NCBI RefSeq assembly: GCF_044464525.1
Contig: NZ_JBIQLE010000008.1
Coordinates: 62,001-126,000, forward strand
Origin: Pusillimonas sp044464525
GTDB lineage: Bacteria > Pseudomonadota > Gammaproteobacteria > Burkholderiales > Burkholderiaceae_B
DNA: 64,000 bases
Reading direction: 5' to 3'
A program made the translations under genes and the position numbers. Positions 36,901 through 45,359 of the stretch are shown one piece after another. The notes beneath the pieces are model-generated. The model saw only the letters and a list, made by a program, of their open reading frames with translations. It was not told the origin of the DNA and did no database searches. Within the stretch, counting starts at the first letter, position 1. Every line of letters starts with the position of its first letter.

Positions 36901-39900
36901 GGCGAAACGGTAGCCAACCTATTCGGGGATCGCTTTTCCGATGCCAATGACGACTTGATAGAGGTGGATAACGACGACCCAACAGACGATGAAGCGGCCA
37001 GCGAGCCGGACACCTTCTGGGGCGTCATCGTCGTGGGTGACGAGTCCATAGAAGGTCAGGGTACATGGGAATACAAACTGCCTGACGGAGATTGGACGGT
37101 TATTAATCTTGGCGCTAACGGCGCACTTGTCCTGGCCGCCGACGCCAGCATACGCTTTAACCCCAAACCCGACTTCCACGGCGACCCGGGCAAGCTGACT
37201 GTTCGCCTCATCGAAACCAACGACAATGACGACGACACGACTACGGATCCCGATTTAGTTGTGTCGGGTAAATTCATCGACGACCAGGGCAGCATTGACT
37301 TCGACGATACCAGCCGTTTCAGCGATCCGCTCGATCTGGTTATCGAAGTTGAGAACGTCAATGATGCGCCTTCGTTGACCGGCGAGGCGACGCTTGCCGA
37401 CGCCGAAGAGGACGTTGAGCACAGCGCCGCCATGACAGCCGGGCAGATTGCCGGCCAACTGACCTATAGCGATGCGACGGACGATGTCAGTCTCGACGCA
37501 GAAGAAGGCGGGGTGGCAGGTGGCGAGGATGCCTCGACAGACCTTACAGCCATCGCCATTGTCGGTAATGCCGCTGACCCTGCCAATGAGGGCACATGGT
37601 ATTACACGCTGAATGGTGCTGACTGGATCGCGGTGCCGGTCGATGTGGGGAACGGCAATGCCATCGTGCTTGATGTAAGTGACAGTGACCATCAAATTCG
37701 TTTTGTTCCGGTTGAAAATTACAACGGTACTCCGGGCGGGTTGACCGTGCGCGGCGCCGATGAAACCTGGAATGAGCAGGTCGGGGTGCAAGACATCAGC
37801 AGCGTCTTGGGCGACACTCACCCCTGGTCCGCTGATAGCGGCACGGTTGGTATTGTGATCACGCCAGTCAACGACAGGCCCACTCTGAGCTCATCCAATC
37901 AAGATGCAGAAGACGGCGGCCGCATTAATATCACCGTCATAGAAAAAGACGATCTAACTGAAGACGAACCAGCGTTTGAGCCCGTGGCGCTACTTGCGGG
38001 CGTTACGGTAGGTGATCCCGACTTGGGTACTGGCGACATCGCGGCCGATATCTTTGGCGCGGGTTCGATTACCGTCGCTTTTGAGCATTGGATCACCGGC
38101 GATGAAATCGTTTTTGATCCTGACAATGCTGCTTACGCGGCGGCCGTTGAGCGCGTTGAATATGATTCTGCTAGTGGAGAGCTGGTCATTACGCTGACCG
38201 AGGCGGCAACCCGGGAGCAAGTCGAGAAAATCCTCGAGGCCATTACCTTTACCCATAACAGCGATGACCCGACCAATATACTTTCGGGTACGCCAAGAAC
38301 AACGGTGAATTTCACTGTAGAGCTTGACGACGGCGACAACGAACAAGCAGGCGGCAACTCGGGCGGCCCCGACCCTCTGAAGGCTGAAATCACAGGCAGC
38401 ATTACGATTACTGCGGTCAACGATGCGCCGGACGCAGTGGACGATGAGCATGAAATGCTCAATACCCATGCCGAAGTTAAAGGCAACGTGATCGCGGGCA
38501 ATCGTCTGCAGCCGGATAGCTCTGCTTCAGATGCAGGCTACGGCAATCAGGGTAAAGACGGCGACGTCGATAACGTGGACAGCGATCTAGAGGTCACGGG
38601 CATTCAACGTGCCGATGCGGACGGAAACCCTACAGGAGCCAAGATTGATTTCGGCACAGAAGACTCGGTCGAGATCGAAGGTGTGTACGGCACGCTGACC
38701 ATCTTCAAAGACGGTAGCTATGCCTATGTGCTGGATGCCGACAAGCCCGAGGTCTATGGCCTGGACGATGGCGCATCGCTGGTGGAAAGGTTTGAGTACA
38801 CCTTAAGCGACGGCGTCGAGGGGGCGGCCGAAGGCACGGATACGGCGTTGCTGGTTATTACCATCACAGGCGATACGCCAGTCTTGACCATTGTGCCCAG
38901 GGATGACAACGGTGCTGATGATCCTGGTAATGCAGCCAGCACCGGCCACGCAACGGTTTACGAGTCGGGCCTGGGCACGGTTGATGCCACCGGCAGCGAA
39001 GCGGCAACCGATAAGGAGTTCCATGAAAACGGAGAAATCAAGGTCAACATATCGACCGGCCTGAAGACCCTGGAGATAGGCAGCGGTGAGGATGCCAAGA
39101 CGTTTACCCTAGCCGAATTGCAAGGGGCAACGCCGGCCAGCCCGCTTGTGGTCGATACCGCGTATGGCGTTCTGCGGATAACAAATGTTGATTTCGATAA
39201 GGGCGACGACACTGCTCCGCAGGAAATCACCCTGACCTATACCTACGAGCTGACAAAGACGGGTAATAACGCCCCGGAGGGGCTCGATGAGGGCCTGGGC
39301 GACAACATCACGCTGCGTGCCGTTGACGTCAACGACAAGGGCACGAGTGGCATCTTGAGGGTCTACATCGTTGATGATGCGCCCACGGCTGTAGCCGATA
39401 CCAATGCAATTGCGGAGGACGGGGCGTCGGTAGGCGGCAATGTGATGACCGGCGGTTCGACTGGTGATGCCGAAGACACCGAAGGAGCAGATGGCGCTAC
39501 ATTGACCGGAGTCATGAAGGGTGGGCTGCCGACTGGCCAAGAGCACGTTTCCGATACGGTTTTGACTTCGCCGATTGTGGGCGATTACGGTTCGCTGACC
39601 ATTGGTGCTGATGGGGCGTATACCTACACTTTGGATAACACCAATCTTGCGGTTCAGGGCCTGAGTGAGGGCCAGACGCTGACGGAGATTTTCACTTACA
39701 CGATCACGGATGGCGATGGTGACCAGTCGACGACGACGTTGACGATCACGATTACCGGCACGGACGACGATGTGACGGTGACGGTGCCGGAAGATCATGA
39801 CGCTACGACGCCGGACGGCAACGTGACCGATCACGTGGTGTTCGAGAGCGCTCTGCCGGGTGGTACGACGGCAGGCTCCCCTGATAGTGCTGACGATCTG

Positions 39901-42900
39901 CGGGTTGAGTCCAGCTTTACGGTTGAGGCCTTGGACGGTCTGGATGATACGGCGGCGATTCAGATCACCTACGTGACGGGCCTTGACGGTGCTGGCGACC
40001 CGATCACGGCTACGGAAACCATCAGCCGGACGGTGTTGGAAGGGCTGACCGAGACCTCGTCGGTGGCGATCACGACTCAGTACGGCGAGTTGGTGCTGCA
40101 TAGCTACGAGCAGAAGCCATCGGGCGATCCCGATTACGGCCTGATCACGATTGGCTATACGTACACTCTGACGACGGCGCCCGAGGTTGGCGGTGTGGAC
40201 ACGATGGATACGTTCACGATCGTGGCGCAAGATAAGGATGCCGATTCTGGCAAAGACAGTGATACGAAGACGCTGAACATCAAGATCGTTGACGACGCGC
40301 CCATAGCGCGGGCTGACGAGAATGAGATTGCCGAAGGCGCGGCGTCGGTTGGCGGCAACGTGATGATTGGCACGCCCGATGGCGGCGACGGGGACACGAA
40401 GGGTGCGGACGGCGCCGAGGTGACGGGCTTCCAGTTCGGTACGCTGACCGCACCGGCGGAGCATGTGGCTGTTGGTGGCGTGGATACGGACATTGCTGGC
40501 TCGTACGGTGGGATCACCATCGATAAGGACGGCAATTACACCTATACGCTGGATAACACCAATCTTGCGGTGCAGGGCCTGAGTGCGGGCGAGACGCTGA
40601 CGGAGACTTTCACTTACACGATCACGGATGGCGATGGTGACCAGTCGACGACGACGTTGACGATCACGATTACCGGCACGGACGACGATGTGACGGTGAC
40701 GGTGCCGGAAGATCATGACGCTACGACGCCGGACGGCAACGTGACCGATCACGTGGTGTTCGAGAGCGCTCTGCCGGGTGGTACGACGGCAGGCTCCCCT
40801 GATAGTGCTGACGATCTGCGGGTTGAGTCCAGCTTTACGATTGTGGCCCTGGATGGCGTTGACCCGACTGAGGCGGTGGCGATTGTTTATACGGACAAGG
40901 ATGGCAATTCGGCGACTCGCACGTTGACGCAGCTAGAGTTGGAAGGCTTGTCTACGACGTCGGTGATGTTGACGACGCAGTACGGTACGCTGGTGCTGAA
41001 TGGTTTTAGCCAGAACACGGATCCGTCGAGCCCGGCCAACGGCACGATTACGGTGGGCTACACGTATACATTGACGACGGCGCCTGATGTTGACGGTGAT
41101 GACACGTCTGATGCGTTCACGATCGTGGCGCAAGATAAGGATGCCGCTCCTGGCAAAGATAGTGATACGAAGACGCTGAACATCAAGATCGTCGACGACG
41201 CGCCCAAGGCCCGTAACGACGACGCAGAGATTCATCGTGGCGTCACTCCTCCTCCTCCTGATGGAGGCATCGTTAACCAAGCCACTGGCAATGTCTACAC
41301 TAATGACACGATCGGTGCGGATGGCGCTTCGGCCTCCGGTCCGGTAACAGGCGTTGCGCCGCGTGAGCCGGGCGCTGCCCTGGACGATGTGGTGGTGCCG
41401 GGCAGCATTGACTCGAACGTCACTGGCAAGTTCGGTACGCTGGTTCTGGACGCCAACGGTGATTACACTTACGTCCTCAACGTCACCAATACGACAGTGG
41501 CCGACCTGCTCGGCGGCGAGTCCATAGTCGATACCTTCCACTACACCATCACCGACGCCGATGGCGACACGCATACCGCCGAGCTGAAAATCACCATCTG
41601 GGGCAACACGCCTCCCGGCGCGCAGCCTGACATTCGCGTCACGCCTGAAGACACCCCCGTTTCCGGTAACGTCATCACCGGCGAAGGCGACGGCGACCAA
41701 GCCGATGGCGATGGAGACCTCGACGACGTCACCCTGACCAAGATCGAAGTAGACACCAACGGCGACGGCACGCCCGAAACCTATACGGTTCCCACCGACC
41801 CCGCCACGCCCCTCGAAGTCACCATCGAAGGCAAAGGCAAGCTCACCATAGGCTCTGACGGCTCCTACACTTTCGTGCCGGTGCCCGACTGGCATGGCGA
41901 GGTGCCCGACATCACCTACACCATCCACGACGGCGTAGACCGCGAAGACACCGCGGTGCTGAAAATCACCGTCACGCCGGTGGTGGACATCACCCCCGAC
42001 ACCGACACAACCATCGCCGGCTACCCAGTAACCACGCCGGTACTCGGCAACGACACCTTCGAGGGTGAAAACCCCGTGGTTACGGTAGAGGGCGGCGACG
42101 GGCCGGCCAACGGCACGGTCACCGTCAACCCCGACGGCAGCATCACTTACATGCCGAACGACAAGTTCGTGGGCACGGACACCTACACCTACACGGTCAC
42201 CAGCGGCGGCGTGACAGAGACCACGACGGTGACGATCCACGTCACCAACGTGCCGCCGGTTCCGCAGGCGGACGTGAAGACGGTGCCTGAAGACACGCCG
42301 GCCACGGGCAATGTGCTAACGAATGACGGCACGCCCGGTGGTGGCGGCATGCTGGATGGCGACAAGCATCCGTTCGAGCTGACGGAGTTCACGGTGGAGG
42401 GTAAAACCTACAAGCCGGGTGAAACGGCCGATATTCCCGGTGTGGGTACCATCACCATCGACAAGGACGGCAACTACCGCTTTGTGCCGGTGCCCGACTG
42501 GAACGGTAAGGTGCCCACCATCGGCTATACCGTCAGCGACGGCTATCCCGGCGGTGAGGCGAAGTCCACGCTGGACATCACTGTGACGCCGGTGGTGGAC
42601 GCCATACCCGACCACACCAAGACCGAGTCCAGCACGCCGGTAACCATCGACCCGCTGGAGAACGACAAGTTCAGCAACCCCGACGCCAAGATCACGGAAG
42701 TGACTCAAGGCAAGTTCGGCAAGGTGGAAATCACGCCGGATGGCAAGATCATCTACACGCCGGATTCGGGCATGTCGGGTACGGATACGTTTACCTACAC
42801 CGTTACCAGCGGCGGGGTCACCGAGACCACCACGGTTACGGTCGAGGTCATGCCCGACAATCCGGGCGAGGTGGCGCCGGGCTTCCCAAGCAGTTGGACG

Positions 42901-43659
42901 CCGGCGCCTGATGTGCGCGACCCGATTCGCAACAGTGTCGTGGGCGAGCCCAGTGTGTTCTTCTATGGCGACGTCTTCAACAAGCTGCCGCGCATGGATG
43001 TGCCTTTCCACCCCATCGTGTACGTGAACCGCGAGGTGCAGTTGGCGCAGCAGATACGCGCATGGAGCGACTTGCGCCAGGGCGGCGGCAATACCGATTA
43101 CGTGGAGCTGGCCTTGCTTGAGGCGCGCCTGGTCAGCCAGCGCGTCGCCATGCAGCACATTCTTTATGTGCAGGAGGCGGTGGGCGAATCGGTGTGGCAG
43201 TCGCGCTACTTCTCGGCCCAGGTGGAGGGGCATCCAACGCGCACCCACCTTACCGGCGATGGCCGCTTGCCCACGCCGGGGCTGTATGCGCCGGTGATGC
43301 CGTCGCTGCCGTCCTCGGTGCGCGAGGCCATGCGCCAGGCGCAAGAAGAGGCCAACCCGTCGGCGCAGGACCAGCCCGATGGCGATCCGGGTCAAGCGGC
43401 CCGGGGGCAGACTGAAGGTGAATCCGATCAGGCGATTGCCGAGTCGGCGGCCTTATCGAGCATGCCCAGCACCGGCGCCGCTGCGAACGACATCGTATTT
43501 GAGGCGGCACCCGATGGTGCGGCACCCGATGGCGAGGCGTTCGACGACGATGCACAATCCATGCCGGTTGGCGCGCCGTCGTTCACCGCACAGTTGCAAA
43601 GCGGCAGCGGCCATCTGCCCAGCGCCTTGCGCGCCCCGATCGATGGGGGCACCGTATGA
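30967..43659 (+). CDS. Giant (4230-residue) cadherin/VCBS-repeat surface adhesin with LEPR-XLL-like N-terminus
   Basis: The N-terminus has no ordinary signal peptide but carries LALETRILFDGAA (residues 28-40), a variant of the LEPR-XLL motif found at the start of very large repetitive surface proteins. Residues about 70-2750 are acidic cadherin- or Ig-like repeats with recurring ITPVNDAP-type junctions. VCBS repeats follow at about 2800-3420 (FTYTITDGDGDQSTTTLTI twice), then Ig-like tandem repeats with PEDTP...GNV openings to about 3960. The last 265 residues are different: an aromatic, helical block (VFFYGDVFNKLPRMDVPF, LALLEARLVSQRVAMQHI) and an Ala/Asp/Gln-rich tail. No RTX nonapeptides are present. 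The stop overlaps a possible ATG of the TolC-like gene, and four transport genes follow. Asp-rich repeats imply calcium binding. Likely a biofilm adhesin. Confidence 0.9.
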   Translation: MTKLAGSRPSPRSSEAKKAFAPRNSRLALETRILFDGAAAVAGADAFDGDTGDVPEYVPQSQDDQQDAVVQSLFGAMSVGVMSAGDVSVSVDGSADELSVAEPISQVDGTVNIDTVNVDGWKLSGEGTVTVTVSLDNEAAGSLKAGESIATEYTGTAAEVEQWLNSLVFTPADVELGNDALTVVVTATLNGDSDATATRTITITPSNDPATLADATVTVTEGDTYEFSATDIEPVDPEVVIGTQDSSQLIYSLQTGPTHGYLTLNNVRLGEGSIFTQEDIEQGKLRYVHTAGGTDQQNAQDSFTLRINDGATPIGESDTAVITLDIDPVNQPPSIGGSGVVYEGQPRNAQGTGNVGQYIIGSTGGDPGDDLENSVVRITSLPGGGKLYFTGTFTNDEGVSQTVVEKEITAADITAGFTFLYSEKDGLSYERTGGIIGDEGATSDSFGVSITDQGGGTDTHVTQSGIVDLTVLPIDDDPILDPAATLEAAVPDAANEAGHAVVLTPEMIGASDVDTNNRNIRFIVDYDSTVLSHGHLQLWIAEEGGTENGGTWYNLPAGESVSMYEIDKGRVRYVQTTNASEGDVDTFRFKVVDSTNAMRWDTDGSIYERIGGIYDYPADKNSPLKDHDFTIKLTNHMPSNDGRNWDGLVRNPQNEDSTHAGHKPGDSSGNGELVEGGFVILGGTDHEGDDPYLSYEAKGVEPEDVVYTFGGFSNEGGSSSQAGELQIKIGEDNWRTLNHYDSFTQADLNDGKIRFKHDGDSEKFASTALFTVSAGVMVRAGDTWEQSTWNPEFIFYITPTNDLPVVTGSDGLVIKEGETVYITDQWLGVSDPDDAASNSELWGSEGGDGSTGTVLDKDEVLRDGVDNFAVDHDDDNPLLIEITGLTGTGAWEYWDADANDGEGAWVELQVGDTLDSNLLKTASDGGASGLRFVHNGSEDRSASITVKAIDRWNGESEEEATVNIQITNVNDGPLIAQTPDLDDPYAPDVYNGSDSNIGLNQSANNPVTVHEGQKVAITKAELQAIDSDSTSRQVQYKITQATKYGDILLSGKKLGVGSSFTQADVDAGLVTYVHRGRDVAETSESYNDHFKFTLSDGDQEQTGNEFWIRVTPANDPPTVAVPSVPQKTGDDGVNKIVGVSVGDTDWTIAGGATQLDRGEENFIQVTVRLIDDSGETPVVVPGSEFVYDFTTPGSVDGNWGFKNNVDENGLLVLQGTREQVNAALAGLTVAFNTDKNAIYTLEVIADDRLRDSDGDLTAGANGGGVNQGTAPGDDPVDILDTEYDWSSATTTVAGLEAASRGNIVSRTVELWSSRTNDAPELEAPAAASVYEDVRTRIEFDPDGEDSFKVYDKESEAFDTEVQLFIQAGVGQGALHIGESGSTLNFSITPIDSSSDDSDYVPRSVSVQGNGSGLLILTGRASDIQALLNDSHKANGMFTGGLFYTSPADANHDMNEGANGDVTLTFTLTDAAPEGEDNGSDLGIPPAGGNASITHELAVTIIPVNDAPTVDAGPDGSEQDSLIRVAGSGAVPIDGIVIGDVDGDNDYVTEAGLEENEEDGTIQVIVRLLDVARDESGAPIVVDGKYVPADAWSLDRYAELGVEFLSLNEATSGAEALRPGAGANGVSTGASAYDPDVAHSALILRGTLAEINAYLAGLQVAFTEAENANVDQHLLLEIIVDDRIRDTDGSLKRVTVGEDNNIVQANGGTQNQPNGDDLGAIPDTDNFQVYSVVAGEDTTPGTAVSGDEGYNVFNVVSDTRELFVSSINDPAFIRGDIEQAAENDQGTVTLTGLTITDSDALPNDKLTITVSLPQDGDFTIHSVGGTGGDLADGFVANESKTVTLTGTLAEINSRLNQIVINLPDDTDGLPAEHWHGSFKVVIEVNDNGNQGTRPAEDAFEDYEYPDDIEEGQDVGDFGFAYPDDPENPINNALITTRELTFIVNPVNDKPVLVNPDTEGAADADVEMSVKEDMDTAANNGETVANLFGDRFSDANDDLIEVDNDDPTDDEAASEPDTFWGVIVVGDESIEGQGTWEYKLPDGDWTVINLGANGALVLAADASIRFNPKPDFHGDPGKLTVRLIETNDNDDDTTTDPDLVVSGKFIDDQGSIDFDDTSRFSDPLDLVIEVENVNDAPSLTGEATLADAEEDVEHSAAMTAGQIAGQLTYSDATDDVSLDAEEGGVAGGEDASTDLTAIAIVGNAADPANEGTWYYTLNGADWIAVPVDVGNGNAIVLDVSDSDHQIRFVPVENYNGTPGGLTVRGADETWNEQVGVQDISSVLGDTHPWSADSGTVGIVITPVNDRPTLSSSNQDAEDGGRINITVIEKDDLTEDEPAFEPVALLAGVTVGDPDLGTGDIAADIFGAGSITVAFEHWITGDEIVFDPDNAAYAAAVERVEYDSASGELVITLTEAATREQVEKILEAITFTHNSDDPTNILSGTPRTTVNFTVELDDGDNEQAGGNSGGPDPLKAEITGSITITAVNDAPDAVDDEHEMLNTHAEVKGNVIAGNRLQPDSSASDAGYGNQGKDGDVDNVDSDLEVTGIQRADADGNPTGAKIDFGTEDSVEIEGVYGTLTIFKDGSYAYVLDADKPEVYGLDDGASLVERFEYTLSDGVEGAAEGTDTALLVITITGDTPVLTIVPRDDNGADDPGNAASTGHATVYESGLGTVDATGSEAATDKEFHENGEIKVNISTGLKTLEIGSGEDAKTFTLAELQGATPASPLVVDTAYGVLRITNVDFDKGDDTAPQEITLTYTYELTKTGNNAPEGLDEGLGDNITLRAVDVNDKGTSGILRVYIVDDAPTAVADTNAIAEDGASVGGNVMTGGSTGDAEDTEGADGATLTGVMKGGLPTGQEHVSDTVLTSPIVGDYGSLTIGADGAYTYTLDNTNLAVQGLSEGQTLTEIFTYTITDGDGDQSTTTLTITITGTDDDVTVTVPEDHDATTPDGNVTDHVVFESALPGGTTAGSPDSADDLRVESSFTVEALDGLDDTAAIQITYVTGLDGAGDPITATETISRTVLEGLTETSSVAITTQYGELVLHSYEQKPSGDPDYGLITIGYTYTLTTAPEVGGVDTMDTFTIVAQDKDADSGKDSDTKTLNIKIVDDAPIARADENEIAEGAASVGGNVMIGTPDGGDGDTKGADGAEVTGFQFGTLTAPAEHVAVGGVDTDIAGSYGGITIDKDGNYTYTLDNTNLAVQGLSAGETLTETFTYTITDGDGDQSTTTLTITITGTDDDVTVTVPEDHDATTPDGNVTDHVVFESALPGGTTAGSPDSADDLRVESSFTIVALDGVDPTEAVAIVYTDKDGNSATRTLTQLELEGLSTTSVMLTTQYGTLVLNGFSQNTDPSSPANGTITVGYTYTLTTAPDVDGDDTSDAFTIVAQDKDAAPGKDSDTKTLNIKIVDDAPKARNDDAEIHRGVTPPPPDGGIVNQATGNVYTNDTIGADGASASGPVTGVAPREPGAALDDVVVPGSIDSNVTGKFGTLVLDANGDYTYVLNVTNTTVADLLGGESIVDTFHYTITDADGDTHTAELKITIWGNTPPGAQPDIRVTPEDTPVSGNVITGEGDGDQADGDGDLDDVTLTKIEVDTNGDGTPETYTVPTDPATPLEVTIEGKGKLTIGSDGSYTFVPVPDWHGEVPDITYTIHDGVDREDTAVLKITVTPVVDITPDTDTTIAGYPVTTPVLGNDTFEGENPVVTVEGGDGPANGTVTVNPDGSITYMPNDKFVGTDTYTYTVTSGGVTETTTVTIHVTNVPPVPQADVKTVPEDTPATGNVLTNDGTPGGGGMLDGDKHPFELTEFTVEGKTYKPGETADIPGVGTITIDKDGNYRFVPVPDWNGKVPTIGYTVSDGYPGGEAKSTLDITVTPVVDAIPDHTKTESSTPVTIDPLENDKFSNPDAKITEVTQGKFGKVEITPDGKIIYTPDSGMSGTDTFTYTVTSGGVTETTTVTVEVMPDNPGEVAPGFPSSWTPAPDVRDPIRNSVVGEPSVFFYGDVFNKLPRMDVPFHPIVYVNREVQLAQQIRAWSDLRQGGGNTDYVELALLEARLVSQRVAMQHILYVQEAVGESVWQSRYFSAQVEGHPTRTHLTGDGRLPTPGLYAPVMPSLPSSVREAMRQAQEEANPSAQDQPDGDPGQAARGQTEGESDQAIAESAALSSMPSTGAAANDIVFEAAPDGAAPDGEAFDDDAQSMPVGAPSFTAQLQSGSGHLPSALRAPIDGGTV
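39690..39921 (+). repeat. First copy of a 232-base perfect direct repeat inside the adhesin gene
   Basis: This is identical to 40608-40839, with 918 bases (306 codons) between copies. It encodes the end of one VCBS repeat and the beginning of the next. Near-identity extends further upstream with scattered differences. Confidence 0.9.
40608..40839 (+). repeat. Second copy of the 232-base adhesin repeat
   Basis: It is identical to 39690-39921 and in the same frame. Recombination between the copies would delete or add 306 codons without shifting the frame. Confidence 0.9.
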
Positions 43660-43748
43660 CCCTTTTGTTGAAAAGCTCCAGGCCGTCTGCCCAGGCAGGC
43701 CGGCTGCAACCCTTACACAACATCAAGAAAGTGAAAAGAGAGAAGCCC

Positions 43749-45359
43749 ATGTCCGTGACGAAAATCGCCAAAAACTCGCCCGTGCGCCTATTGGCACTGT
43801 CCTGCCTGACGCTGGCCTTGGTGGGCTGCGGCGCTATTCAGCCCAAGCCGTTTACCGACGACGAGATCAAAGAGCGAGTCGAGCAGGACCGCGTGCAGAT
43901 GTATGCCGACCAAGAGCCCATTACGGCGCCCATCGATTTTCACGGGGCGGCGGCGCGCGCGCTGAAGTACAACCTGGACTACAAGCTCAAGCTGATGGAG
44001 CACGCCCTGGCGAGCAACCTGCACGACGTGTCCACCCACGAGATGCTGCCGCAACTGGTGGCCAGCGCGGGCTACGTCAACCGCAACAACGATTCGGGCG
44101 GCCGCTCCATCGGCATCGAGGACCGCGTTGAAACCCTGCGCCCCTCCACCTCGCAAGAGCGCAGCCGCCGCCTGGCCGATTTGTCGCTTTCGTGGAATAT
44201 CCTGGATTTCGGCGTGTCGTATTATCGCGCGCAGCAAAAAGCCGATCAGGTCCTTATGGCCGAAGAGCGCCGCCGCAAGGTGGTGCAGAACGTGCTGCAG
44301 GACGTGCGCAACAGCTACTGGCGCGCCTTGGGTGCGCAAAAGCTGCTGGGCCGTGTAGATGGCCTGCTCGAGCGTGTGAACGAGGCGCTGGTGCGCGCCA
44401 AGGAAATCGAGCGCGACGGCCTGATGCCGCGCCAGGAAGTGCTGGCTTACCAGCGGGCTTTGCTTGATGCCGTCAGCCTGCTTACCCTGCGCCGCCAAGA
44501 TCTGGAACTGTCGCGCGCCGAACTAAGCGCGCTGATGTCCATCGCACCGGGCACGCCCTACACGCTGGCCGACGAGGCCGAGGAAGCCTTGCCGCCCGTG
44601 CCCACCAACCTGCAGGCGCTGGAAACCCTGGCGCTGCAACGCCGCCCCGAGATCATGGAAGAGTGGTATCGCAAGCGGGTTACCGAGAATGACATCAAGG
44701 CGGCCAAGCTGATGGTGTTCCCCAACCTGAATTTCGACGCCGGCCTGCACTACGATTCGAACAAGTACAACTACAACGCCAACTGGGCCGACTTCGGTGT
44801 GCGCTTGTCGTGGAATATTCTGCGCCTGGCGCAATTCCCGGCCTTGCAGCGCGCCCACGATTTCCAGAACCAGACCGACGACATGCGCCGCATGGCCCTG
44901 TCGATGGCGGTGCTGACCCAGGTGCGCGTTGGCGTGCAGCGCTACGGCTTGTCGCTGGCCGAGCTTGAGTTCGCCCAGGAAAGCGCCCGCGTCGACCAGC
45001 AACTGCTGCATTACGCCGAGGCTTCCAGCCAAAGCCGCTATCAATCCGAGCTGGAGGTGATCCGCGCCGAGGCTCGCGCGCTGCTGGCCGAATACCAGCG
45101 CTACGCGTCGTACTCCAACGCCCAGGCCGCCTGGGGCCGGCTGTACAACTCGGTGGGCCTGGATGTCCTGCCCGAGGTGATCGAGGGTCACGACGTAGAG
45201 ACTTTGGCGCGTTCCATCGCTGACACCACCCGCCAATGGCGGGCCGAGGTGATGGGCGCTGAGTCTGTGGCGGCCCTGCCGGCTGATGAACCCGCCGACG
45301 ACTCCGCTCCCGCCCTGCCGGTGAAGGCCGTCGTCAGCATGCGGGAAGCAGCGCAATGA
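43749..45359 (+). CDS. TolC-family outer-membrane channel lipoprotein
   Basis: I choose ATG 43749 because it yields a lipoprotein signal peptide (lipobox LALVGC, Cys near residue 22) and a product of 536 residues. The in-frame ATG at 43656 overlaps the adhesin stop but would put 31 extra residues before the signal peptide. The body has the TolC layout: two internally repeated halves of long amphipathic helices with outer-membrane-factor phrases such as SLSWNILDFGVSYYRAQQKAD and VRLSWNILRLAQFPALQRA. It should form the outer-membrane exit of an envelope-spanning exporter, with the adaptors encoded next as partners. Its stop overlaps the next start in ATGA. Confidence 0.88.
   Translation: MSVTKIAKNSPVRLLALSCLTLALVGCGAIQPKPFTDDEIKERVEQDRVQMYADQEPITAPIDFHGAAARALKYNLDYKLKLMEHALASNLHDVSTHEMLPQLVASAGYVNRNNDSGGRSIGIEDRVETLRPSTSQERSRRLADLSLSWNILDFGVSYYRAQQKADQVLMAEERRRKVVQNVLQDVRNSYWRALGAQKLLGRVDGLLERVNEALVRAKEIERDGLMPRQEVLAYQRALLDAVSLLTLRRQDLELSRAELSALMSIAPGTPYTLADEAEEALPPVPTNLQALETLALQRRPEIMEEWYRKRVTENDIKAAKLMVFPNLNFDAGLHYDSNKYNYNANWADFGVRLSWNILRLAQFPALQRAHDFQNQTDDMRRMALSMAVLTQVRVGVQRYGLSLAELEFAQESARVDQQLLHYAEASSQSRYQSELEVIRAEARALLAEYQRYASYSNAQAAWGRLYNSVGLDVLPEVIEGHDVETLARSIADTTRQWRAEVMGAESVAALPADEPADDSAPALPVKAVVSMREAAQ

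Noticed and set aside
39109..42240. Two long minus-strand frames (547 and 435 codons) opposite the adhesin repeats
   Set aside because: Their repetitive content mirrors the VCBS repeats on the plus strand, so they are shadows.
43380..43659. RTX-type calcium repeats or a classical type 1 secretion signal in the adhesin tail
   Set aside because: No GGxGxDxUx nonapeptides found; the tail is Ala/Asp/Gln/Pro-rich instead.
43656..43748. Upstream ATG for the TolC-like gene overlapping the adhesin stop
   Set aside because: It would place 31 residues in front of a good lipoprotein signal peptide; ATG 43749 is the better start, although the overlap remains a possible coupling device.
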